A DNA stretch of 8,171 bases from Rubritepida sp. (GTDB taxonomy: Bacteria; Pseudomonadota; Alphaproteobacteria; Acetobacterales; Acetobacteraceae): the NCBI GenBank assembly GCA_022843345.1, contig JALHNW010000064.1:1-8171 (forward strand), read 5' to 3'. The notes beneath the pieces were generated by a model. The model saw nothing but the letters and a program-made list of their open reading frames with translations. It was not told where the DNA came from and searched no databases. The first letter of the stretch is position 1. Each line of letters opens with the position of its first letter. Made by a program: the position numbers and the translations under genes. Below, piece by piece: positions 1 through 5,073 of this stretch.

Positions 1-1010
1 GGCCGATCGCCGCCGACATCGTGCGCGCGGTGCGCGGCCACGCCGCCAACCCCGGGCTGATGACCGCCGACGACCTGGCGGGCTACGAGGCGCGCCAGGT
101 GGCGCCGCTCTGCCTGCCCTACCGCGCCTTCTCGGTCTGCGCGGTGCCGCCGCCCTCGGGCGGAGCGGTGGTCCTGCAGATCCTCCAGGTGCTGCGCCAC
201 GCCGAGATGGGCGGGCTGGACCCCGGCGGCGCGGACGCCGCCATGCTGCTGGGCGAGGCCGGCCGGCTGGCCTTCGCCGACCGCAACCTGTTCATGGCCG
301 ACCCCGCCTTCGCGCCCGTGCCGGTGGCCGGCCTGCTGGACCCCGCCTACGTGGCGCTGCGCGCGCAGGCGCTGTCGGCCGACCTGGCGATGGCCACCGT
401 GCGCCCCGGCAACCCGCGGCGCGACGGGCCGCCCCTGGCGTCCCAGCCGCCGCAGCCGGAGGGCGGCACCAGCCACGTCTCCATCCTCGACGCCGAGGGC
501 AACGCCCTGTCCATGACCACCACGGTGGAAAGCGTGTTTGGCGCGCGGATGGTGGTGCGCGGCTTCGTGCTGAACAACCAGCTCACCGACTTCTCCTTCC
601 GGCCGGAGGTCGAGGGGCGGGCGGTGGCGAACCGGGTGGAGGGGGGCAAGCGGCCGCGCTCCTCCATGTCGCCGCTGCTGGTGTTCCGCGAGGGGCGGCT
701 GGAGGCGGCGCTGGGCTCGCCCGGGGGTGCGCGGATCATCGGCTACGTCGCGCAGGCCGCGGTGGCGCTGCTGGACTGGAACATGGACGCGCAGGCGGCC
801 GCCGCCCTGCCCCATGTCGGCCCGCTGAACGCGCAGGTGGAGGTGGAGCAGGGCACGGCCGCGGCCGGGCTGGTGCCGGCGCTGGTGGCGCGCGGCCTGC
901 CGGTGGAGGCGCGGGAGATGAATTCGGGGCTGAACATCATCCGCATGCAGCGCGGGCGGGTGACGGCGGGGACGGACCCGCGGCGGGATGGTGCGGCGCT
1001 GGTGGAGTGA
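1..1010 (+). CDS. ggt: gamma-glutamyltranspeptidase, 5'-truncated by window
   Basis: The reading frame is open from base 3, so the gene starts before the window; about 335 C-terminal residues are visible. The enzyme cleaves or transfers the gamma-glutamyl group of glutathione and related amides, usually in the periplasm, and is made as a precursor that cuts itself into a large and a small subunit. The visible large-subunit part carries the family segment LAGYEA and the PPPSGG turn. The autocatalytic nucleophile Thr is codon 468-470, in GGTSHVSILD (residue 156 of the visible part), giving a small subunit of about 180 residues, normal for the family. Substrate-binding motifs follow in order: LNNQLTDFS (about 190-198), RPRSSMSP (about 217-224) and GSPGG (about 238-242). 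All key residues are present, so it looks active. Any signal peptide lies outside the window. A GTG at 21 is only an internal codon. The family is clear; the physiological substrate is not. Confidence 0.95.
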   Translation, partial: PIAADIVRAVRGHAANPGLMTADDLAGYEARQVAPLCLPYRAFSVCAVPPPSGGAVVLQILQVLRHAEMGGLDPGGADAAMLLGEAGRLAFADRNLFMADPAFAPVPVAGLLDPAYVALRAQALSADLAMATVRPGNPRRDGPPLASQPPQPEGGTSHVSILDAEGNALSMTTTVESVFGARMVVRGFVLNNQLTDFSFRPEVEGRAVANRVEGGKRPRSSMSPLLVFREGRLEAALGSPGGARIIGYVAQAAVALLDWNMDAQAAAALPHVGPLNAQVEVEQGTAAAGLVPALVARGLPVEAREMNSGLNIIRMQRGRVTAGTDPRRDGAALVE

Positions 1011-1011
1011 G

Positions 1012-1064
1012 CCCCACCCCACTTTTCCGCCGCCGCTGCGCTGCGGCGGAAAAGCGGTGCGGGG
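1012..1064. terminator. long stem-loop after ggt, possible bidirectional terminator
   Basis: A perfect 12-bp inverted repeat (CTTTTCCGCCGC at 1022-1033, its complement at 1043-1054, 9-nt loop) begins 11 bases after the ggt stop. The arms extend outward to 1012 and 1064 with three mismatches. Two of these are A.C in plus-strand RNA but would be G.U wobbles in minus-strand RNA, so the structure is better in the direction of tRNA-Pro. There is no U-run outside the stem, so it is not a textbook intrinsic terminator; its position between converging transcription units suggests that role. Confidence 0.5.
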
Positions 1065-1169
1065 ACCCCGATGGGCAGGTGTGCCGGTCGGCGCCTGATT
1101 CGCCCGATCCTGGAGGCGGCCATGGAGCTTCGCCCGTGCCGGGCCGCGACGGTCCTGCCCGTCCCTCTC

Positions 1170-1194
1170 CGCGCCAGGGCAAAGCCCCGGCGCG
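1170..1194 (-). terminator. stem-loop 13 nt downstream of tRNA-Pro
   Basis: The arms 1170-1180 and 1184-1194 form an 11-bp stem around a 3-nt loop. The single imperfect pair is A.C on plus and a G.U wobble on minus, pointing to the minus-strand transcript, i.e. the one carrying tRNA-Pro. No U-tract follows. It could end the tRNA transcript or be a 3'-trailer structure that stops exonucleases. The rest of 1065-1207 shows no gene I can support. Confidence 0.45.
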
Positions 1195-1207
1195 ACCGGA
1201 GGGCGTA

Positions 1208-1281
1208 TCGGGGCGAGAGGATTCGAACCTCCGGCCTCCTGCTCCCAAAGCAGGCGCACTACCAGGCTGTGCTACGCCCCG
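1208..1281 (-). tRNA. trnP: tRNA-Pro (anticodon UGG)
   Basis: Read on the minus strand this folds as a complete 74-nt cloverleaf: acceptor CGGGGCG/CGCCCCG plus discriminator A, D-stem GCAC/GTGC with AGCCTGGTA loop, anticodon stem CCTGC/GCAGG with loop TTTGGGA, and T-arm GGAGG-TTCGAAT-CCTCT. The anticodon TGG is at 1245-1247 and reads CCA and, by wobble, CCG and other proline codons. The C at the 5' end and the AGCCTGGTAG D-loop are typical of bacterial tRNA-Pro. The CCA end is not encoded (TAC follows), so it must be added after transcription. It lies 43 bases downstream of ahcY on the same strand. Confidence 0.97.
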
Positions 1282-1283
1282 TT

Positions 1284-1309
1284 GCCGTGCGCCTCAATAG
1301 GCGCACGGC
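1284..1309 (-). terminator. perfect hairpin between ahcY and tRNA-Pro
   Basis: An 11-bp perfect inverted repeat (GCCGTGCGCCT and its complement) encloses a 4-nt loop at 1295-1298. It starts 15 bases after the ahcY stop on the minus strand and ends 2 bases before the mature 5' end of tRNA-Pro. It lacks a U-run. It may end ahcY transcription, or lie in a joint ahcY-tRNA transcript and affect 5' processing. Confidence 0.55.
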
Positions 1310-1324
1310 CGGAACGCGGCAAGC

Positions 1325-2728
1325 TCAGTAGCGGTAGGCCTCGGCCTTGAACGGACCGGAGGGCGTGACGCCGATGTAGCTCGCCTGGTCGGGCCGCAGC
1401 GTCGTCAGCTTCGCGCCCACCTTGTCGAGGTGCAGGCGGGCCACCTTCTCGTCCAGGTGCTTGGGCAGCACGTAGACCTTGTTCTCGTACTTCGCGCCGT
1501 CGGTCCACAGCTCGATCTGCGCCAGCGTCTGGTTGGTGAAGGACGCGGACATGACGAAGGAGGGGTGGCCCGTGGCGTTGCCCAGGTTCACCAGCCGGCC
1601 CTCGCTGAGCAGGATGATGCGCTTGCCGTCGGGGAACTCGATCTCGTCCACCTGCGGCTTCACGTTGTCCCACTTGTGGTTGCGAAGTGCGGCGACCTGG
1701 ATCTCGCTGTCGAAGTGGCCGATGTTGCAGACGATGGCGCGGTGCTTCATCGCGCGCATGTGGTCGGCGGTGATCACGTCCACGTTGCCGGTGGCGGTGA
1801 CGAAGATGTCGGCGCGCGGGGCGGCGTCCTCCATCGTCACGACCTCGTAGCCCTCCATCGCGGCCTGCAGCGCGCAGATGGGGTCCACTTCGCTCACCAT
1901 CACGCGGCAGCCGGCGTTGCGCAGGCTGGCGGCGCTGCCCTTGCCCACGTCGCCGAAGCCCGCGACCATGGCGATCTTGCCGGCCATCATCACGTCCGTG
2001 CCGCGGCGGATGGCGTCCACCAGGCTTTCGCGGCAGCCATACAGGTTGTCGAACTTCGACTTGGTGACGCTGTCGTTCACGTTGATCGCGGGGAAGAGCA
2101 GCTTGCCCTCCTTCGCCATCGAGTACAGGCGGTGCACGCCGGTCGTCGTCTCCTCGGAGACGCCCTTGATGCTGGCGGCGAGCTTGGCGAACCAGCCCGG
2201 CTTCTCGCTGAGGCACTTCTTGATGAGGGCGAAGAAGACCGTCTCCTCCTCGTTCGTGGCCTTGTCCAGGAAGGCCACGTCGCCCTTCTCGGCGCGCAGG
2301 CCGTAATGGACCAGCAGCGTCATGTCGCCGCCATCGTCCAGCAGCATGTTCGGCTCGCCGCCATCGCCCCACTCGAGCGTCTTGCGGACGTAGTCCCAGT
2401 ATTCCTCCAGCGTCTCGCCCTTCCTGGCGAAGACCGGCACGCCGGCGGCGGCGATGGCGGCGGCCGCGTGGTCCTGCGTCGAGAAGATGTTGCACGACGA
2501 CCAGCGCACGTCCGCGCCCAGCGCCGTCAGCGTCTCGATCAGCACGGCGGTCTGGATGGTCATGTGCAGGCAGCCGGCGACGCGCGCGCCCTTCAGCGGC
2601 TGGCGGGCGCCGTACTCGGCGCGGGTGGCCATCAGGCCGGGCATCTCGTCCTCGGCCATGTTGATCTCCTTGCGGCCCCAATCGGCCAGGGAGAGGTCAC
2701 TCACGACGTATTCGGCGGCCACCGGCAT
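1325..2728 (-). CDS. ahcY: adenosylhomocysteinase (S-adenosylhomocysteine hydrolase)
   Basis: Cytosolic NAD-dependent enzyme that reversibly splits S-adenosylhomocysteine into adenosine and homocysteine, removing the inhibitor of methyltransferases and feeding homocysteine back to methionine. 467 aa, the length of the longer bacterial form with an extra segment (here about residues 143-182). Visible sites: HMT near 55-57; TKSKFDN 222-228 with the substrate/cofactor Lys, Asp and Asn; Rossmann loop GFGDVGKG 257-264; NIGHFD 335-340; the [16 protein letters not shown] block around 376-391; and the C-terminal [10 protein letters not shown] whose Lys and Tyr reach the NAD of a neighbouring subunit. 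Start ATG 2726-2728 is chosen because the following [15 protein letters not shown] matches the family N-terminus and GAGG lies 6 nt upstream. A longer frame exists but would run through the operator region. An internal ATG (residue 24) with AAGGAG before it is rejected because it would remove conserved sequence. Confidence 0.97.
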   Translation of the reverse strand: MPVAAEYVVSDLSLADWGRKEINMAEDEMPGLMATRAEYGARQPLKGARVAGCLHMTIQTAVLIETLTALGADVRWSSCNIFSTQDHAAAAIAAAGVPVFARKGETLEEYWDYVRKTLEWGDGGEPNMLLDDGGDMTLLVHYGLRAEKGDVAFLDKATNEEETVFFALIKKCLSEKPGWFAKLAASIKGVSEETTTGVHRLYSMAKEGKLLFPAINVNDSVTKSKFDNLYGCRESLVDAIRRGTDVMMAGKIAMVAGFGDVGKGSAASLRNAGCRVMVSEVDPICALQAAMEGYEVVTMEDAAPRADIFVTATGNVDVITADHMRAMKHRAIVCNIGHFDSEIQVAALRNHKWDNVKPQVDEIEFPDGKRIILLSEGRLVNLGNATGHPSFVMSASFTNQTLAQIELWTDGAKYENKVYVLPKHLDEKVARLHLDKVGAKLTTLRPDQASYIGVTPSGPFKAEAYRY

Positions 2729-2734
2729 GGAAAT

Positions 2735-2738
2735 CCTC
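2735..2738 (-). promoter_or_regulatory. ribosome binding site of ahcY
   Basis: GAGG on the minus strand lies 6 nt before the ATG at 2726-2728. It supports this start over the longer upstream frame and over the internal ATG. Confidence 0.6.
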
Positions 2739-2792
2739 GTCAATCTGGGTTCGGCCGCGGCCTTACCAGAGGCGGGGCCGCATGGCCAGAGG

Positions 2793-2810
2793 CATAAACA
2801 TGTCTTTATG
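2793..2810 (-). promoter_or_regulatory. inverted-repeat operator candidate upstream of ahcY (SahR-like)
   Basis: CATAAA (2793-2798) and TTTATG (2805-2810) form a 6-bp inverted repeat with a 6-nt spacer, an AT-rich island in very GC-rich DNA, 65 bases before the ahcY start and 9 bases after the stop of the Hpt gene. On the minus strand it reads ACATAAAGA followed by a poorer second half. Proteobacterial methionine/SAH-cycle genes are known to be controlled by SahR, an ArsR-family repressor that senses S-adenosylhomocysteine; from memory, alphaproteobacterial operators of that kind look like ACATAAAGA with its mirror. That match is recalled, not searched. No SahR gene is in the window. Confidence 0.5.
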
Positions 2811-2819
2811 TGGTGCCCG

Positions 2820-3158
2820 TCACCCGATCTCGCGCAGCAGCGCGGCCAGCCCGCTGCGCGACTGCGCAAGGATGCGCGGCACCACCGCGGCCGGCCCCTC
2901 CGGCTGGGCGGGGTCCATGGCGACGCGCGCCTCGCGCTCCAGCCCCGAAAGCCCCACGGCGGAGGCCGCGCCGGCCAGGCTGTGGGCGGCGTGCAGGTAG
3001 GCCTCGCGCTGGCCCGCCTGGGCGGCGGCCACCAACTCCTGCACCAGCCGCGCCACGTCGGCCTGGAAGGTGCGCAGGATGTCGCGCAGCGCCTCGGCCG
3101 GCAGCTCCTCCCGCAGCTGGGCGATCACGGCGGGGTCGAAGCTGTCCATGCCGGCCAT
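2820..3158 (-). CDS. small Hpt (histidine phosphotransfer) domain protein
   Basis: 112 aa, almost all one predicted four-helix Hpt domain, which in phosphorelays passes phosphate between a response-regulator or receiver domain and the next receiver. The helix with [19 protein letters not shown] (about 56-74) fits the Hpt pattern H-x-L-K-G-x-x-x-x-x-G, with His59 the likely phosphorylation site and Gly63 and Gly69 in place. The usual Lys after Leu is Ala62 here, so phosphotransfer chemistry may be altered. There is no kinase, receiver or output domain attached, and no partner gene nearby. ATG 3156-3158 is taken as start; ATG 3147-3149 is equally possible, and neither has a clear ribosome site. 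The stop is 91 bases before the ahcY start on the same strand. The metZ promoter candidate abuts its start codon. Domain assignment is fairly sure; the pathway is unknown. Confidence 0.75.
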   Translation of the reverse strand: MAGMDSFDPAVIAQLREELPAEALRDILRTFQADVARLVQELVAAAQAGQREAYLHAAHSLAGAASAVGLSGLEREARVAMDPAQPEGPAAVVPRILAQSRSGLAALLREIG

Positions 3159-3159
3159 G

Positions 3160-3189
3160 TTGACGCAGCCGCCGCGGCGGCGCTACCTC
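3160..3189 (+). promoter_or_regulatory. sigma70-type promoter candidate for metZ
   Basis: TTGACG (3160-3165), a near-perfect -35 box, is followed after 18 nt by TACCTC (3184-3189), a weak -10 box. This would start transcription at about 3196, a few bases before the riboswitch P1 stem at 3199. The spacer contains a perfect 14-bp GC palindrome (3168-3181) that could be an operator or merely GC-rich chance. Confidence 0.45.
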
Positions 3190-3198
3190 TGCCCCGCC

Positions 3199-3280
3199 CC
3201 TCGCGATTTGTCCGGCCAGCTTGCGGCGAGGTTCCGAACCGGCGGTCCAGGGCAGCCTGGAAAACAAGCGCGCTAAACGG
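3199..3280 (+). ncRNA. SAM-II-type riboswitch candidate in the metZ leader
   Basis: The RNA fits the SAM-II (metA motif) plan. A 6-bp P1 stem, CCTCGC (3199-3204) with GCGAGG (3226-3231), closes loop 3205-3225. The loop begins GATTTG and contains CCG and CTTGC, as in known members, where GAUUU follows P1 directly and UUGC ends the loop. The 3' tail is AAAACAAG then GCTAAACGG (3272-3280), close to the family GCUAAAAAGG. CGG 3278-3280 can pair with loop CCG 3212-3214, and GC 3272-3273 with GC 3223-3224, giving the pseudoknot. Unlike the compact form, a 6-bp hairpin (3246-3251/3256-3261, loop GCAG) sits between P1 and the tail. SAM-II elements control met genes in alphaproteobacteria, and metZ follows directly. 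Recognised by eye from recalled consensus, not by a covariance search. Confidence 0.65.
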
Positions 3281-3297
3281 CCCACCGTTCCACGGTG
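3276..3297 (+). promoter_or_regulatory. two mutually exclusive hairpins, possible expression platform
   Basis: AACGG (3276-3280) can pair with CCGTT (3285-3289), and CACCG (3283-3287) can pair with CGGTG (3293-3297). Both need 3285-3287. The first hairpin uses the riboswitch tail that would otherwise form the pseudoknot. This is the layout expected of a switch, though the short stems in GC-rich DNA could be chance. Confidence 0.35.
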
Positions 3298-3318
3298 CCG
3301 GACGCCTGTTTCGCGTTT

Positions 3319-3322
3319 GAGG
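3319..3322 (+). promoter_or_regulatory. ribosome binding site that sets the metZ start
   Basis: GAGG lies 7 nt before ATG 3330 but only 1 nt before the in-frame GTG at 3324, so ATG 3330 is the better start. Confidence 0.65.
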
Positions 3323-3329
3323 TGTGCCC

Positions 3330-4559
3330 ATGCCCCGCAACTTCCGCCCCGCCACGCAGCTCGTCCGCGGCGGGCTGAACCGCACCCACCACGGCGAGAC
3401 GGCGGAGGCGCTCTTCCTCACCTCCGGCTTCGTCTACGACGATGCCGAGCAGGCGGAGGCGACGTTCAAGAACGAGGTCCAGCATTACCAGTATTCCCGC
3501 TTCGGCAACCCCACGGTGGCGATGCTGGAAGACCGCCTGGCCCTGCTGGAGGGCGCCGAGGCCTGCAAGGTCACCGCCACCGGCATGGCCGCGGTCCACG
3601 CCGCGCTGCTGTGCCACCTGAAGACGGGCGACCGGCTGGTGGCGAGCCGGGCGCTGTTCGGCTCCTGCCACTGGATCGTCTCCACCCTGCTGCCGCGCTA
3701 CGGCATCGAGGGCGTGTTCGTGGACGGCGCGGACCTGGACCAGTGGCGCGAGGCGCTGTCCCGGCCCACCGCGATGGTGCTGCTGGAAAGCCCGTCCAAC
3801 CCCATGCTGGACATGGTGGACATCGCCGCCGTCTCGACGCTGGCGCACGCCGCCGGCGCGCTGGTGGTGGTGGACAACGTCTTCGCCACGCCCCTGCTGC
3901 AGAAGCCCTTCGCGCTGGGCGCGGACGTGGTGGTGTATTCCTGCACGAAGCACATGGACGGCCAGGGCCGCGTGCTGGGCGGCGCCGTGCTGGGCCGCCG
4001 CAAGTGGGTGGACGAGACCCTGCTGCCCTTCATCCGCAACACCGGCCCCTCGCTGAGCCCCTTCAACGCCTGGGTGATCCTCAAGGGGCTGGAGACGCTG
4101 AAGCTCCGTGTGGACCAGATGTGCCGCAACGCCGCCGCCGTGGCCGACTTCCTGGCCGAGCGCGCGGAGGTGGCGCGCGTCCTCTACCCCTTCCGCGCCG
4201 ACCACCCGCAGCACCGGCTGGCCACCGCGCAGATGAGCGCGGGCGGCACGCTGGTGACCTTCGACGTGAAGGGCGGCCCCGCGGGGGACCCGCGATCGCA
4301 AAAGGATGCGTGCTTCCGCTTCATGAACGCGCTGGAGCTGGTGGACGTGTCCAACAACTTGGGCGATTCCAAGTCGCTCGCCACCCACCCGGCCACCACC
4401 ACCCACATGCGCGTGGGGCCGGAGGAGCGGGCGCGGCTGGGCATCGGCGACGGCACGGTGCGCCTGTCGGTCGGGCTGGAGGATGTGGCGGACCTGATCG
4501 AGGACCTGGCCATCGCGCTGGACGCGGTGGGTGCCGCGGAGGCTCGCGCCGCCGAATGA
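3330..4559 (+). CDS. metZ: O-succinylhomoserine sulfhydrylase
   Basis: Cytosolic PLP enzyme of the Cys/Met metabolism family that replaces the succinyl group of O-succinylhomoserine with sulfide, making homocysteine directly. 409 aa, normal length. Visible sites: YSRFGNPT 55-62 (Tyr/Arg contacting PLP phosphate of the neighbouring subunit); ATGMAA 83-88 (phosphate loop); VDNVFATP 181-188 with Asp182 for the pyridine nitrogen; SCTKHMDGQGRVLGG 204-218 with PLP Lys207, the wording typical of MetZ rather than cystathionine gamma-synthase (which has SxTKYxxGHSD); and THPATTTHMRVGPEER 352-367. Around residues 317-326 there are about 8 residues (PAGDPRSQKD) more than I recall for this family between the FDVKGG strand and the FRFMNAL helix. 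The gene follows the SAM-II-like leader and is divergent from the Hpt gene and ahcY. apaG begins 53 bases later. O-acetylhomoserine specificity cannot be excluded from sequence alone. Confidence 0.93.
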   Translation: MPRNFRPATQLVRGGLNRTHHGETAEALFLTSGFVYDDAEQAEATFKNEVQHYQYSRFGNPTVAMLEDRLALLEGAEACKVTATGMAAVHAALLCHLKTGDRLVASRALFGSCHWIVSTLLPRYGIEGVFVDGADLDQWREALSRPTAMVLLESPSNPMLDMVDIAAVSTLAHAAGALVVVDNVFATPLLQKPFALGADVVVYSCTKHMDGQGRVLGGAVLGRRKWVDETLLPFIRNTGPSLSPFNAWVILKGLETLKLRVDQMCRNAAAVADFLAERAEVARVLYPFRADHPQHRLATAQMSAGGTLVTFDVKGGPAGDPRSQKDACFRFMNALELVDVSNNLGDSKSLATHPATTTHMRVGPEERARLGIGDGTVRLSVGLEDVADLIEDLAIALDAVGAAEARAAE

Positions 4560-4612
4560 ACCTGCGCTAGCGTGGCGGCCATGACGCCCTCCCCATCCCC
4601 GGCGCCGCGGCG

Positions 4613-5017
4613 ATGAGCGGCGCCTACGAGGCCACCACCCGCGGCATCCGCGTGCGGGTGCAGACCGTGTTCCTGGAGGACCAGTCGGACCCCGATGCCG
4701 GGAGCTGGGCCTGGGCCTACCGCGTCGAGATCGCCAACCTGTCCGGCGTGACCGTGCAGCTGCTGAAGCGCACCTGGCTGATCACCGACGCGCGCGGCCA
4801 GACCCAGCGCGTGCACGGCGAGGGCGTGGTGGGCGAGCAGCCGGTGCTGGAGCCGGGCGAGAGCTTCGCCTACACCTCCGGCACGCCGCTCGCCACGCCC
4901 TCGGGCTTCATGCGCGGCGCCTACCACATGATCGCCACGGCGACGGGCGAGGCGTTCGACGCGCTGATCCCCCCCTTCTCGCTGGACAGCCCGCAGGTGC
5001 CCCGCGCGCTGAATTGA
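4613..5017 (+). CDS. apaG: ApaG protein (DUF525 domain)
   Basis: 134 aa, a single ApaG/DUF525 domain: an immunoglobulin/FN3-like beta sandwich found in most proteobacteria. The family is linked by name to Co2+/Mg2+ efflux in enteric bacteria, and the related domain occurs in F-box and PolDIP2 proteins, but its molecular role is not settled. Diagnostic features are the N-terminal TRGIRVRVQTVFLEDQSDP strand (9-27), WAYRVEIANLSG (34-45), the TWLITDARG turn, the glycine-rich HGEGVVGEQPVLEPGESFAYTSG region (68-90) and the C-terminal GAYHM...FDALIPPFSLDSP. The start ATG 4613 gives the usual N-terminus; there is no clear Shine-Dalgarno sequence. An 11-codon frame (4581-4616) overlaps its start as ATGA, so coupling is possible. 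It follows metZ by 53 bases with no obvious terminator between them, so co-transcription is plausible. Confidence 0.93.
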   Translation: MSGAYEATTRGIRVRVQTVFLEDQSDPDAGSWAWAYRVEIANLSGVTVQLLKRTWLITDARGQTQRVHGEGVVGEQPVLEPGESFAYTSGTPLATPSGFMRGAYHMIATATGEAFDALIPPFSLDSPQVPRALN

Positions 5018-5059
5018 AGCGCGCCCCGGGCTGGGCCATGCTGGGCGCAACGAAATCCC

Positions 5060-5064
5060 GGAGG
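5060..5064 (+). promoter_or_regulatory. ribosome binding site that sets the start of the binding protein
   Basis: GGAGG lies 9 nt before ATG 5074. It favours that start over the in-frame upstream codon at 5014, which overlaps the apaG stop and would bury the signal peptide. Confidence 0.7.
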
Positions 5065-5073
5065 ACGCCCACG

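Noticed and set aside
1208..1281. tRNA gene as an integration site for a mobile element
   Set aside because: No integrase, no repeated tRNA 3' end and no change in gene style is seen on either side.
2657..2659. Internal ATG of ahcY with AAGGAG upstream as the true start
   Set aside because: It would delete 23 residues ([15 protein letters not shown] and neighbours) that match the N-terminus of the family; the AAGGAG is just Lys-Glu codons.
1430..2797. Long open frame antisense to ahcY (455 codons, +)
   Set aside because: It is the shadow of a conserved gene in GC-rich DNA, with low-complexity His/Val/Ala/Gly-rich translation and no family features.
2729..2819. SAH riboswitch in the ahcY leader
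   Set aside because: SAH riboswitches precede ahcY in many beta- and gammaproteobacteria, but I could not lay out the expected stems and conserved loop in this 91-base gap; the inverted-repeat operator explains it better.
3282..3329. SAM/SAH or SAM-V riboswitch next to the metZ start
   Set aside because: The conserved start-proximal segment of the SAM/SAH class is absent, and the SAM-V signature is not seen.
3273..4406. Long minus-strand frame opposite metZ (377 codons)
   Set aside because: Gln/His/Gly-rich shadow frame with no recognisable domain; metZ on the other strand is certain.
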